A DNA stretch of 28,714 nucleotides from Alphaproteobacteria bacterium (GCA_009920875.1 RFZE01000003.1:1-28714); one strand, 5' to 3'; counted from the stretch's first letter, positions 14,592-23,180 are shown. Program-made: numbers and translations. Notes: generated from the sequence alone by a model not told the origin.

Positions 14592-15586
14592 TGGCCGGTG
14601 TGCGACAAATAAAGATAAAGCCCGAAGATGACGGGCTGCGCCTCGACCGATGGTTTCGCAAGCATTTTCCGGCGCTGACTCAGGGACGTTTGGAAAAACT
14701 CTTACGCCGTGGACTGGTGCGGGTTGACGGCAAGCGCGTGAAGGCTGCGGCGCGCATTAATAGCGGGCAAATCATTCGCGTGCCGCCGGAAGTGCCGCCG
14801 CAAGGGGCCAAGAAATCAGAACGTCCGGTGCAAGTGGCTGATAGTTTGGTTGACCAACTCCGCGCCGCCATTATTCATAAAGACCAAGATGTCATCGTGC
14901 TTAATAAGCCATCCGGTTTGGCCGTGCAGGGCGGCAGTAAGACGAATAGGCATATTGATGGTGCGCTGCCGGGGCTGCAATTTGACGAAGCCGAACCGCC
15001 GCGTCTGGTGCATCGGCTCGACCGCGACACATCGGGTGTGTTGCTGCTGGCGCGCAATCGCAAGGCGGCACAGTTTTTGACCCGCCAATTTGCCGATCGC
15101 GAGACAGAAAAAATTTACTGGGCTTTGGTATATGGGGTGCCGCGACCGCCACGCGGTCACATCATTGTGCCACTGGCCAAGCGCGCCGCCGCTGATGGCG
15201 GGGAGCGCGTCAGACCGGTTGAAAAGGGCGACCCTGACGCCATGAAAGCGCATACGGATTATATGGAAATCGCGCGTGTCGGGCAGCGTTTCTCGTGGTT
15301 GGCATTCCGCCCGATAACCGGACGCACCCATCAGATACGCGCCCATGCAGCGGCGATAGGGCATCCACTGGTCGGCGATGGTAAATATCGGGTTGAAAAT
15401 GAAAATGAAGAATATGGCGGAATCCTGCCGAAAAAACTTCACTTGCACGCCCGATTGATTAAGATGCGGCATCCCTCGGGCGGCGATTTGACCTGTCGTG
15501 CGCCATTGGCCGATCACATGGCTGAAACGTGGGATATGCTTAATTTTGACAGCGAAGATGGCGATATCGGGTTTGACGAGGTTTAG
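14591..15586 (+). CDS. rluC: RluC/RluD-family 23S rRNA pseudouridine synthase
   Basis: This is a 331-residue RluA-type pseudouridine synthase. An N-terminal S4 RNA-binding domain (GRLEKLLRRGLVRVDGKRVK, about 32-51) precedes the catalytic domain with HRLDRDTSG at 141-149, whose Asp144 is the expected nucleophile. The later GRTHQIRAHAAAIGHPLVGD segment is also typical. Best guess is the RluC type, modifying 23S rRNA uridines, but the exact target cannot be told from sequence alone. It is coupled to crcB by a TAATG overlap and is followed three bases later by a HAD gene, the same neighbour order seen in many alphaproteobacteria. Confidence 0.85.
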   Translation: MAGVRQIKIKPEDDGLRLDRWFRKHFPALTQGRLEKLLRRGLVRVDGKRVKAAARINSGQIIRVPPEVPPQGAKKSERPVQVADSLVDQLRAAIIHKDQDVIVLNKPSGLAVQGGSKTNRHIDGALPGLQFDEAEPPRLVHRLDRDTSGVLLLARNRKAAQFLTRQFADRETEKIYWALVYGVPRPPRGHIIVPLAKRAAADGGERVRPVEKGDPDAMKAHTDYMEIARVGQRFSWLAFRPITGRTHQIRAHAAAIGHPLVGDGKYRVENENEEYGGILPKKLHLHARLIKMRHPSGGDLTCRAPLADHMAETWDMLNFDSEDGDIGFDEV

Positions 15587-15589
15587 GAA

Positions 15590-16255
15590 ATGAGACTGAT
15601 AGTCTTTGATTGCGACGGCACGCTGGTGGATAGCCAGCAGACCATCATCACCGCCACTGAGGCGGCGTTGGGCTCGCATGATTTCGCCGCGCCCGACCGC
15701 CGCGATATTCTTTATGCCGTCGGCCTGCCGGTTGATGTTGCCATGCGCCGCCATGCGCCCGATGCAACCGATGACCAGATTGTCAATATGCTGGATGTCT
15801 ATCGCGAGACCTATCAGCAATTGGTGCAGCAAGATGATCGTGGGCAAGTCATGTTTCCCGGCATGCACGCGCAGATTGCCAAGCTCGGCGGTCTGGACGA
15901 CACTTTGCTCGGTATCATTACGATGAAATCGCGGCGCGGCTTGGAGCGTGTCGTTGATGCTTATGACATTCGCAAATATTTTCAGGTGCTGAAAAGTGCC
16001 GATGACGGGCCGGGCAAGCCCAGTCCTGCCCTGATGCTTGACGCGATAGCGGAAACCGGCGTCACCGCCGAGCAGGCGCTAATGGTCGGCGATACAAGTT
16101 TCGATATTATGATGGCGAAAGCGGCAGGCACGCGCGCCATTGGGGTTGGCTGGGGCTATCAGACCATTGACGAGCTTGAAGATTCGGGCGCTGACGCGAT
16201 TGCCGAGACGCCGGAGGAATTGAACGATTTATTAGGCGCCTTTCAACCCTCTTAA
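15590..16255 (+). CDS. HAD-superfamily hydrolase, phosphoglycolate-phosphatase-like
   Basis: The 221-residue protein has all HAD motifs: DCDGTLVDS (7-15) with the nucleophile Asp7, the TMKSR threonine region (about 112), Lys143 in GPGKPSP, and GDTSFD (167-172). A helical cap domain lies between motif I and the rest, making it subfamily IA, as in phosphoglycolate phosphatases (Gph). The true substrate is unknown. It lies three bases after the rRNA pseudouridine synthase and five before the ATP12-type gene, within a likely operon. Confidence 0.85.
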   Translation: MRLIVFDCDGTLVDSQQTIITATEAALGSHDFAAPDRRDILYAVGLPVDVAMRRHAPDATDDQIVNMLDVYRETYQQLVQQDDRGQVMFPGMHAQIAKLGGLDDTLLGIITMKSRRGLERVVDAYDIRKYFQVLKSADDGPGKPSPALMLDAIAETGVTAEQALMVGDTSFDIMMAKAAGTRAIGVGWGYQTIDELEDSGADAIAETPEELNDLLGAFQPS

Positions 16256-16260
16256 AATTT

Positions 16261-16950
16261 ATGGCAAAGCGATTTTATGAAAATGTGTCGGTCGAAGCGC
16301 GCGAAGGCGCTTTTGCCGTCTTGCTGGACGCGCATGAGTTGAAAACACCGGCCAAAAAGCCGCTTCATGTGCCGAGCGAGGCGTTGGCCAAGCTGATTGC
16401 CGAGGAGTGGCAGGCGCAAGCAGATGACATCGACCCCAATAGCATGCCGCATATGCGCTTGGTCTCAACAGCGCTGGATCGCGTGGCCGAAAACACGGCG
16501 GAAACGGCAGAGGCTTTTGCCGCTTATGTGATGTCGGATTTGCTCTGTTATCGTGCGGGGCACCCGGAAAAACTGGTGCAAAAACAATCCGATAGCTGGG
16601 ACCCGCTTTTGCAATGGGCGAAATCGCGATTTGATGTGTCGCTGGCCGTCACGGCAGGTATTTTGCCGGTTGAGCAACCGCAAGAAAACCATGCCCGATT
16701 TGCCGCAGCGGCGGGGGATGAGCCGTTCCGCCTGACTGCTTTGGCGCATTTGGCAGCACTGCTCGGCTCTGCCATACTGGCTTTAGCGCTTGATGAAGCG
16801 CATATTTCGGCGCGTCAGGCCTATGAGTTGGCTTTTCTTGATGATTTGTATCAAATGGAAGACTGGGGCATCGATGAAGAGGCGCAAGCGCGGCTCGACA
16901 AGATAGAACTGGAAATAGCCACCGTAGCAGGGTATTTATCAGCCCTATAG
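16261..16950 (+). CDS. ATP12-family F1-ATPase assembly chaperone
   Basis: The 229-residue product matches the ATP12 family: RFYENVSVEAREG near the start, LDAHELKTPAKKPLHVPSEALA, then IAEEWQAQ and DPNSMPHMRLVSTALDRV. In mitochondria Atp12 protects the F1 alpha subunit before assembly; alphaproteobacteria carry the ancestral version, whose role is inferred from that. It has no signal peptide and should be cytoplasmic. The weak ribosome-binding region suggests coupling to the upstream HAD gene. Confidence 0.87.
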   Translation: MAKRFYENVSVEAREGAFAVLLDAHELKTPAKKPLHVPSEALAKLIAEEWQAQADDIDPNSMPHMRLVSTALDRVAENTAETAEAFAAYVMSDLLCYRAGHPEKLVQKQSDSWDPLLQWAKSRFDVSLAVTAGILPVEQPQENHARFAAAAGDEPFRLTALAHLAALLGSAILALALDEAHISARQAYELAFLDDLYQMEDWGIDEEAQARLDKIELEIATVAGYLSAL

Positions 16951-16969
16951 CCACGTTGGGAGGTAGAAC

Positions 16970-18496
16970 GTGCGGGATATTGTCGAAGAATTGGAAGAGC
17001 GCCGCCGCATTGCCCGTTTGGGCGGCGGTGAGAAGCGCATTGAGGCGCAGCACGGTCGCGGCAAGCTGACCGCGCGCGAACGCCTCAACTTGCTGCTTGA
17101 CCCTGACAGTTTCGAAGAAATTGACATGTTTGTTGAGCACGATTGCCAAGAGTTTGGCATGCAAGACAATAAAGTGCCCGGCGATGGCGTGGTTACCGGT
17201 TGGGGCACGGTCAATGGTCGCCCGATTTATGTTTTCGCTAAAGATTTCACCGTATTTGGCGGTTCTCTGTCGCGCGCCCATTCCAAGAAAATCAACAAAG
17301 TGCAGGATATGGCATTGCGCAATGGCGTGCCGATTGTCGGCATTCTCGATGCCGGTGGTGCGCGCATTCAAGAGGGCGTTGATGCGCTGGGCGGCTATGC
17401 CGAAGTGTTCCAGCGCAACACATTGGCATCAGGTGTTATTCCGCAAATCACCATGATTATGGGCCCCTGCGCCGGTGGTGATGTGTACTCACCGGCGCTC
17501 ACCGATTTCATCTTTATGGTGCGTAATACGTCCTACATGTTTGTCACCGGCCCCGATGTCGTGAAAACCGTGACCAATGAAGAAGTGACGGCTGAAGAGC
17601 TTGGCGGTGCGAAAGTGCATACCACCAAATCATCGGTCGCTGATGGGGCGTATGACAATGATGTAGAAGCGCTGACCGAGCTGCGCCGCCTGATTGACTT
17701 TTTGCCCTTATCGAACCGCACCGGCGTGCCGGAACGCCCGACTTATGATGTGCGTGACCGGATTGAACATTCGCTCGATACGCTGGTTCCCGACAATCCG
17801 AACATGCCTTACGACATGATGGAATTGGTGCAGAAAGTTGTCGATGAAGGCGATTTTTTCGAAATCCAGCAGGATTTTGCCAAAAACATCATTACCGGTT
17901 TCGGGCGCATTGAAGGCAAGACCGTCGGCTTTGTCGCCAATCAGCCGATGACTTTGGCCGGTGTGTTGGATAGCGATGCCAGCCGCAAGGCGGCGCGTTT
18001 TGTGCGGTTCTGCGACTGCTTTGATGTGCCGATTGTTACCTTTGTTGACGTGCCGGGCTTTTTGCCGGGCACCAGCCAAGAATATGGCGGGCTGATTAAG
18101 CACGGCGCGAAACTGCTTTTCGCCTATGCCGAGGCGACCGTGCCGAAAGTCACACTGATTACGCGCAAAGCCTATGGCGGTGCCTATGATGTGATGGCGT
18201 CAAAACATTTACGCGGTGATTTCAACTATGCCTGGCCAACGGCGGAGATTGCCGTTATGGGCGCGAAAGGGGCGGTGGAAATCATCTTCCGCAATTCGAC
18301 GGAAGAAGAAATTGCCGCGCAGACGGCGCAATATGAAGAGCGCTTTTTGAATCCGTTTGTGGCCGCCGAGCGCGGTTATATTGATGAGGTTATTCAACCG
18401 CATAATACACGCCGCCGCGTGGCGCGCGCATTGGCGCTTTTGTCGTCCAAGAAGCTCGATAACCCGTGGAAAAAACACGATAATATTCCCCTGTAA
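16970..18496 (+). CDS. pccB: Propionyl-CoA carboxylase, carboxyltransferase (beta) subunit
   Basis: This 508-residue protein is a decarboxylase/carboxyltransferase of the PccB family, moving CO2 from biotin to propionyl-CoA. Crotonase-like N and C halves are visible: GARIQEGVDALGGYAEVF and GPCAGGDVYSPALTDF in the first, PGFLPGTSQEYGG and RKAYGGAYDVMASKHL in the second. The length of about 510 and the direct pairing with a biotin-carrying alpha subunit favour propionyl-CoA over acetyl-CoA. Start is GTG, behind GGGAGGTAG. Three bases separate it from the alpha-subunit gene. Confidence 0.9.
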   Translation: MRDIVEELEERRRIARLGGGEKRIEAQHGRGKLTARERLNLLLDPDSFEEIDMFVEHDCQEFGMQDNKVPGDGVVTGWGTVNGRPIYVFAKDFTVFGGSLSRAHSKKINKVQDMALRNGVPIVGILDAGGARIQEGVDALGGYAEVFQRNTLASGVIPQITMIMGPCAGGDVYSPALTDFIFMVRNTSYMFVTGPDVVKTVTNEEVTAEELGGAKVHTTKSSVADGAYDNDVEALTELRRLIDFLPLSNRTGVPERPTYDVRDRIEHSLDTLVPDNPNMPYDMMELVQKVVDEGDFFEIQQDFAKNIITGFGRIEGKTVGFVANQPMTLAGVLDSDASRKAARFVRFCDCFDVPIVTFVDVPGFLPGTSQEYGGLIKHGAKLLFAYAEATVPKVTLITRKAYGGAYDVMASKHLRGDFNYAWPTAEIAVMGAKGAVEIIFRNSTEEEIAAQTAQYEERFLNPFVAAERGYIDEVIQPHNTRRRVARALALLSSKKLDNPWKKHDNIPL

Positions 18497-18499
18497 GCC

Positions 18500-20491
18500 A
18501 TGCCTATATTTGACAAAATCTTGATTGCAAACCGTGGCGAAATCGCCTGCCGAGTGATTAAATCGGCGCGTGCTATGGGTATTAAAACCGTCGCCGTTTA
18601 CTCCGATGCCGATGCGCTGGCGCTGCATGTGCGCGAAGCTGATGAAGCGGTGCATATTGGCGGCGCTCCGGCAGCTGAAAGCTATTTGGTGATTGATAAA
18701 ATTCTCGATGCCATCAAGCAGACCGGCGCACAAGCCGTGCATCCGGGCTATGGCTTCTTGTCAGAAAACAAGGCCTTTGCCGAAGCTTTGGAAAAAGCCG
18801 GTATCGCCTTTATCGGCCCGCCTGCCGGTGCCATTGAGGCAATGGGCGATAAAATCACTTCCAAGAAATTGGCGGCAGAAGCCGGTGTGTCGACTGTGCC
18901 GGGTCATATGGGGCTCATTGAAGACGCTGATGAAGCGATAAAAATCGCCAATCAAATCGGCTATCCGGTGATGATTAAGGCTTCAGCCGGTGGCGGCGGC
19001 AAGGGCATGCGCATTGCGTGGAATGATGATGAGGCGCGTGAGGGCTTTCAATCATCGAAAAATGAGGCGGCGGCCAGCTTTGGCGATGATCGCATTTTTA
19101 TCGAAAAATTCGTCACCCAGCCGCGGCATATTGAGATTCAAATTCTCGGCGATAAGCACGGCAATGTGATTTATCTGGGCGAGCGCGAATGTTCCATTCA
19201 GCGGCGTAACCAAAAAGTTATTGAAGAAGCGCCGAGCCCGTTTCTTGATGCCAAGACCAGAAAGGCGATGGGCGAGCAATCGGTCGCGCTGGCCAAAGCG
19301 GTGGATTATTGCTCCGCCGGCACGGTGGAATTTATCGTCGATGGCGATAAAAACTTCTACTTCCTTGAAATGAATACGCGCTTGCAGGTCGAGCATCCGG
19401 TCACTGAACTGATTACCGGCATTGATTTGGTCGAAGAAATGATAAAAGTCGCGGCCGGTGAAAAGCTGGCGCTGAAGCAAAAAGACGTGAAGCTGACCGG
19501 CTGGGCAATGGAAAGCCGCATTTACGCCGAAGACCCGTATCGCGGCTTTCTGCCTTCGACAGGTCGATTGACGCGCTATCGCCCTCCTGTTGAGCAACAA
19601 GTGGACGGCATCACTGTGCGCAATGATACGGGCGTTTATGAAGGCGGCGAGATTTCACTGTTTTATGACCCGATGATTGCCAAGCTGGTGACGCATGGGC
19701 CGGACCGCCTGACTGCGATTGATGCGATGGCTGATGCGTTGGATAATTTCCGCATTGACGGCATTCGTCACAATATCGATTTTTGCGGTGCGCTGATGCA
19801 GCACCCGCGCTTCCGCGATGGCGCGCTGACCACTGCCTTTATTGATGAAGAATATCCCGACGGGTTTGACGGCGCACCGCTCGACAGCGCGCGCATTGAA
19901 GAATTGGCCGTTATCGGCTTCAGCATGTCGCAAATGACGCAAATGCGCGCAACAGAAAGCTCGCAAGTGCTGGACGGTCATCAATATACGCCTGATGTCG
20001 AGCAGGCCGTGCAAATCGGTGACTTGGTGTTCACCGCCAGCAAATCAGCGCAGGGCGTTGTTCTGAACGGTGTCGATATAGAGGTTGAGAGCGATTGGTT
20101 GCCGGGTGATTTATTCTTCTTTGGCGCGGTCAATGGCAAGCCTGTCAGCCTATCGGTTGACAGCCATGCCGAAGGCTACACGCTGACCGGTCGCGGCGCG
20201 GCTGTGAAAGTCTTTGTCCGTCGTTTGGCGGCGCAGGAACTCATGGCCTATATGCCTGAAAAAGCCGACGGCGCCAGCGATAAGGAATTGGTTTGCCCAA
20301 TGCCCGGCGTGGTTGTCTCTGTTGCGGTGGAAGCGGGGCAATCGGTAAAAGCCGGTGAGCCTTTGGCCGTTGTTGAAGCCATGAAAATGGAAAATATTCT
20401 GCGCGCCGAAAAAGACCTGACCGTCAAAAAAGTGTTATGCGCCGCCGGTGACAAGCTGGCTGTCGACGACGTGATGGTCGAATTTGAATAG
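18500..20491 (+). CDS. pccA: Propionyl-CoA carboxylase, biotin-containing (alpha) subunit
   Basis: The 663-residue protein has a biotin carboxylase N-terminus (ILIANRGEIACRV; ATP-grasp glycine loop GGGGKG at about 164-169; EMNTRLQVEHPVTE), a middle domain that joins the beta subunit, and a C-terminal biotinyl domain with EAMKMEN, the biotinylated Lys being about residue 629. It carboxylates its own biotin with ATP and bicarbonate. This domain order and the pccB neighbour indicate a PccA-type subunit; a 3-methylcrotonyl- or generic acyl-CoA carboxylase is less likely. Together they convert propionyl-CoA to (S)-methylmalonyl-CoA; no mutase is in the window. Confidence 0.9.
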   Translation: MPIFDKILIANRGEIACRVIKSARAMGIKTVAVYSDADALALHVREADEAVHIGGAPAAESYLVIDKILDAIKQTGAQAVHPGYGFLSENKAFAEALEKAGIAFIGPPAGAIEAMGDKITSKKLAAEAGVSTVPGHMGLIEDADEAIKIANQIGYPVMIKASAGGGGKGMRIAWNDDEAREGFQSSKNEAAASFGDDRIFIEKFVTQPRHIEIQILGDKHGNVIYLGERECSIQRRNQKVIEEAPSPFLDAKTRKAMGEQSVALAKAVDYCSAGTVEFIVDGDKNFYFLEMNTRLQVEHPVTELITGIDLVEEMIKVAAGEKLALKQKDVKLTGWAMESRIYAEDPYRGFLPSTGRLTRYRPPVEQQVDGITVRNDTGVYEGGEISLFYDPMIAKLVTHGPDRLTAIDAMADALDNFRIDGIRHNIDFCGALMQHPRFRDGALTTAFIDEEYPDGFDGAPLDSARIEELAVIGFSMSQMTQMRATESSQVLDGHQYTPDVEQAVQIGDLVFTASKSAQGVVLNGVDIEVESDWLPGDLFFFGAVNGKPVSLSVDSHAEGYTLTGRGAAVKVFVRRLAAQELMAYMPEKADGASDKELVCPMPGVVVSVAVEAGQSVKAGEPLAVVEAMKMENILRAEKDLTVKKVLCAAGDKLAVDDVMVEFE

Positions 20492-20559
20492 ATATTTGCC
20501 TTAGCCCCCTCATTTTCGCTAGCCTATACAGGCCTAAAAAGAAAAAAGAGGAGGCGATT

Positions 20560-20964
20560 ATGGAAATGATCAACGTCATGGATGTCAATCTGGTGCTGAT
20601 TGTGGTCGGCGCGGCATTGGCTTTCGGCTGGGGCTTTGTCTATTTTTCCGAGCGTGTGGCCGGCACGGCTTTCATGGAAATCAACGGCACAAAAACGGAT
20701 GCGCCAATGATGGTGCCGATGGCGCTTGAAGCGCTGTATTTGTTGCTTTTGTCATGGCTCGTGGCGTTGTTTTATATGCTGCAAATGGATCACGGCATGG
20801 TGCGCGGCATTGGTGCGATATTTTCCGCAACTGTGATTATCGGCTTTTTTTCATCTGCCGCTTGGTCGCAAAGACCGATGAAGCTGGCCGGATTGAATAG
20901 CGGTTATTTTATCGGCTGCATGATTATTTTGCTGCTGACCAATTATGTCGGGCGGATACTGTAA
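20560..20964 (+). CDS. Small four-helix membrane protein, DUF1761-like
   Basis: The 134-residue protein is mostly hydrophobic, with four predicted membrane segments at about 10-28, 49-70, 78-98 and 112-130. The pattern of a first helix ending in WGFVYFSERVAG, then a short polar loop with a FMEINGTK stretch, resembles the DUF1761 family from memory; this is a tentative match. A very strong AAGAGGAGG Shine-Dalgarno precedes the ATG. It is separated from pccA by 68 nt and its stop directly abuts the stop of convergent lipB. No function is known. Confidence 0.8.
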   Translation: MEMINVMDVNLVLIVVGAALAFGWGFVYFSERVAGTAFMEINGTKTDAPMMVPMALEALYLLLLSWLVALFYMLQMDHGMVRGIGAIFSATVIIGFFSSAAWSQRPMKLAGLNSGYFIGCMIILLLTNYVGRIL

Positions 20965-21612
20965 TCAGTCGGCGGGAAAGCAAGCGTCGAAATTATCGAC
21001 CAATGCCTTATCAAGTTCGGCCATGCTGATGGGGTAGCCCAAATCGACCATGCTGGTGACGCTTTGGTCGCTAATGCCGCACGGCACAATGCCGTTAAAA
21101 TGTTCGAGATCCGGCTCGACATTGATGGAGATGCCGTGAAAGCTGACCCAGCGGCGGATGCGTAGGCCAATAGCGGCAATTTTATCTTCGCGGGCGTTGC
21201 CTTTATCGGGGCGCGGCACCCAAACACCAATGCGCCCGGGGGTGATATGCGCCTTAATGTTGAAATCATCGAGGGTCTGGATAATCCAGTTTTCCGCTTG
21301 CCGCACAAAGCAGCGCACATCGCGCCCGCGCTTGCGTAAATCAAGCATCAGATAGACCACGCGCTGGCCGGGGCCGTGATATGTATATTCTCCGCCGCGT
21401 TTGGTGTCATAGACGGGAAAACGGTCATGGCGCAGCAAATCCGCCGGATTGGCGCTTGTTCCTGCGGTGTAAAGCGGCGGATGTTCCAAAAACCACAAAC
21501 ATTCCGGCGCTTTTTCCGCAACAATATCGGCGACACGGTTTTCCATGAAGGAGACAGCATCGGGATAAGCAACCGGTTGATCGCTGAAAATCAGTTCGGG
21601 CATTTGGCTCAT
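20965..21612 (-). CDS. lipB: Lipoyl(octanoyl) transferase LipB
   Basis: This 215-residue enzyme transfers octanoyl from acyl carrier protein to lipoyl domains of enzymes such as pyruvate dehydrogenase, the first step of lipoate synthesis. The motif RGGEYTYHGPGQ (72-83), the catalytic Lys144 in KIAAIGLRI and the nucleophile Cys178 in IVPCGIS are all present. It is cytoplasmic. LipA is not nearby. A second Met three codons in is another possible start; the upstream ribosome-binding signal is weak for either. Its promoter must lie in the AT-rich gap shared with the divergent siroheme gene. Confidence 0.93.
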   Translation of the reverse strand: MSQMPELIFSDQPVAYPDAVSFMENRVADIVAEKAPECLWFLEHPPLYTAGTSANPADLLRHDRFPVYDTKRGGEYTYHGPGQRVVYLMLDLRKRGRDVRCFVRQAENWIIQTLDDFNIKAHITPGRIGVWVPRPDKGNAREDKIAAIGLRIRRWVSFHGISINVEPDLEHFNGIVPCGISDQSVTSMVDLGYPISMAELDKALVDNFDACFPAD

Positions 21613-21736
21613 GCGCCTGTTTTATCACTGAAAGGCTAAACAATTAAAACAAAATTAAATGTAGAATTAAGTTAATCACATAAAAATATTGATAAATAGA
21701 TTAGAATAGCCCATATAGGATTTAAGGAGACGCATT
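21613..21736. promoter_or_regulatory. AT-rich divergent promoter region between lipB and the siroheme gene
   Basis: This 124-nt gap is about three-quarters A/T, clearly richer than its surroundings. A TAGAAT box (21702-21707) is a possible -10 for the rightward gene but has no good -35. A TTGATA (21689-21694) with CATATA 17 nt later is another candidate, though its start point would fall on the Shine-Dalgarno AAGGAG (21724-21729). It probably drives both directions; exact sites are unproven. Confidence 0.4.
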
Positions 21737-22297
21737 ATGCTGCCGATTGTTCTTGATGTCAGCGAATTGACCATTGCCATTATCGGCAGTGGGCCGCAAG
21801 CGCGCCGCCGCCTGGAAATGGTTGACGCGGCAGGAGCTGACTTCGTGCGCGTCTATGCGGAAGACGCGGCGGAAGAAATGCGCGTACTGGCCGGTGATCG
21901 GCTGATTGAAAGCTGGCCGAGCCAAGACGAGCTGGCCGCTTGTCATATTGTTTATATCGCCAATCTTGACGATGGGCTGCAAGAGCGCTTCACGGCTGAG
22001 GCGCGTGCCGTCAAAACGCTGGTCAATGTCGAAGATGTGAAGCCGCTATGCGACTTTCATGTGCCGGCCATTGTGCGCCGCGGCGATATGCTGTTGACCG
22101 CATCAACCGGCGGCAAATCGCCGGGTTTGGCGCGCCGTTTGAAAGCGAAACTTGAAGAACAATATCCCGAAAACTGGGCCGCGCGCCTCGATGAATTATC
22201 AGCATTGCGCGATGGCTGGCGCGATGAGGGGGCGGATTTCAAAACGCTGATTGACCGCAGCAATCAGGTGATTGACGAGAAAGGTTGGCTGGCATGA
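21737..22297 (+). CDS. Siroheme synthase N-terminal-domain protein (precorrin-2 dehydrogenase / sirohydrochlorin ferrochelatase)
   Basis: The 186-residue protein matches the N-terminal part of CysG and yeast Met8p. It has a Rossmann nucleotide loop (GSGPQARRR, 17-25), the NVED motif with the probable catalytic Asp100, and STGGKSPGLARRLK (123-136). These enzymes oxidise precorrin-2 with NAD and insert iron to make siroheme, the cofactor of sulfite reductase. The methyltransferase part of CysG is absent, as expected for a stand-alone form. It overlaps cysH by four bases, linking cofactor supply to sulfate reduction. The loop differs from the commoner GGGxVAxRK form, so activity should be stated with care. 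Confidence 0.82.
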   Translation: MLPIVLDVSELTIAIIGSGPQARRRLEMVDAAGADFVRVYAEDAAEEMRVLAGDRLIESWPSQDELAACHIVYIANLDDGLQERFTAEARAVKTLVNVEDVKPLCDFHVPAIVRRGDMLLTASTGGKSPGLARRLKAKLEEQYPENWAARLDELSALRDGWRDEGADFKTLIDRSNQVIDEKGWLA

Positions 22298-23022
22298 ATA
22301 ATTTGGCCGTGCAAACCCCCAAAGAGCCGGTTTTGGCAGATTTGAACGCGCTTTATGAGACCATGAGCGCGCAGGAAATTTTGCGCCATGCGATTGAAGA
22401 GCAATTTGTCGACCGCATCACCATTGTTTCGTCCTTTGGTGCCGAGTCGGTGATTTTACTGCATATGATTGCTGAAATTGCCCCGACCGTGCCGGTCATA
22501 ATGCTCAATACCGGCAAATTATTTGGCGAAACATTGCGCTATCGCGACCGCCTGCAAGAACGTCTCGGCCTGATGGATGTGCGCGCCGTGTCGCCGGACC
22601 CGCGTGAATTGGCCACAGAAGATGCCAAGGGTGGGCTGTGGCAGCGCGATACGGATGCTTGCTGCGACTTGCGCAAAGTGCGTCCGCAAGCCCGCGCCGT
22701 CGCGCCTTTCGATGCGCTGATTACCGGCCGCAAACGCTTTCAAACCGGCACACGGGCGCAGATGCAAATCATCGAAAAAGACACGGATGGTCGCTATAAA
22801 ATCAATCCGCTGGCCAACTGGGATCTCGACCAATTGAAAGCCTATATTGAAGAACACAATCTGCCGCGCCACCCGCTGGTCAAAGACGGCTATTTGTCTA
22901 TTGGTTGCATGCCCTGCACCAATCGCGTGGAAGAGGGCGGTGACTATCGCTCAGGCCGCTGGGCCGACAGCGATAAAGACGAATGCGGCATCCACTTGAA
23001 TATTGATGGCGACGGTATTTAG
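22294..23022 (+). CDS. cysH: Adenylylsulfate (APS) reductase, CysH family
   Basis: The 242-residue protein has SSFGAES (46-52) for phosphate binding and, unlike PAPS-specific CysH, both cysteine pairs that hold a [4Fe-4S] cluster: CC at 123-124 and CMPC at 205-208. The catalytic Cys231 lies in ECGIHL near the end. It therefore probably reduces APS to sulfite with thioredoxin. I start at the ATG inside the upstream stop (ATGA); a TTG three codons earlier sits on the Shine-Dalgarno. Sulfite reductase and sulfate adenylyltransferase are not in the window. Confidence 0.93.
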   Translation: MNNLAVQTPKEPVLADLNALYETMSAQEILRHAIEEQFVDRITIVSSFGAESVILLHMIAEIAPTVPVIMLNTGKLFGETLRYRDRLQERLGLMDVRAVSPDPRELATEDAKGGLWQRDTDACCDLRKVRPQARAVAPFDALITGRKRFQTGTRAQMQIIEKDTDGRYKINPLANWDLDQLKAYIEEHNLPRHPLVKDGYLSIGCMPCTNRVEEGGDYRSGRWADSDKDECGIHLNIDGDGI

Positions 23023-23035
23023 GGCGCTATCGTGC

Positions 23036-23064
23036 TTGTTCCGGCGCGATTATTTTGCTAGCTA
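23036..23064 (+). promoter_or_regulatory. Possible tRNA-Leu promoter
   Basis: CTTGTTC (TTGTTC at 23036-23041) followed after 17 nt by TAGCTA (23059-23064) could form a weak alphaproteobacterial promoter with transcription starting about 20 nt ahead of the tRNA. The -10 match is poor, so this is only suggestive. Confidence 0.3.
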
Positions 23065-23093
23065 ACAGGCCTACCCCGATGGGTCTTAAGAGT

Positions 23094-23180
23094 GCGACCG
23101 TGGCGGAATTGGTAGACGCGCAGCGTTGAGGTCGCTGTGGGGTAACACCCGTGGAAGTTCGAGTCTTCTCGGTCGCACCA
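23094..23180 (+). tRNA. tRNA-Leu (anticodon GAG), CCA encoded
   Basis: An 87-nt class II tRNA. The acceptor arms GCGACCG and CGGTCGC pair fully, followed by ACCA. The anticodon stem CAGCG/CGCTG encloses TTGAGGT, giving anticodon GAG (23128-23130), which reads CUC and CUU. A long variable arm (about 23138-23152) and the T-arm GGAAG-TTCGAGT-CTTCT follow. The D-arm has the usual GGCGGAATTGGTAGACGC sequence of leucine tRNAs. Confidence 0.97.

Noticed and set aside
14816..15868. A 350-codon minus-strand open frame over the rluC and HAD genes
   Set aside because: Antisense shadow of two genes with intact catalytic motifs; composition is not protein-like (His/Arg-rich).
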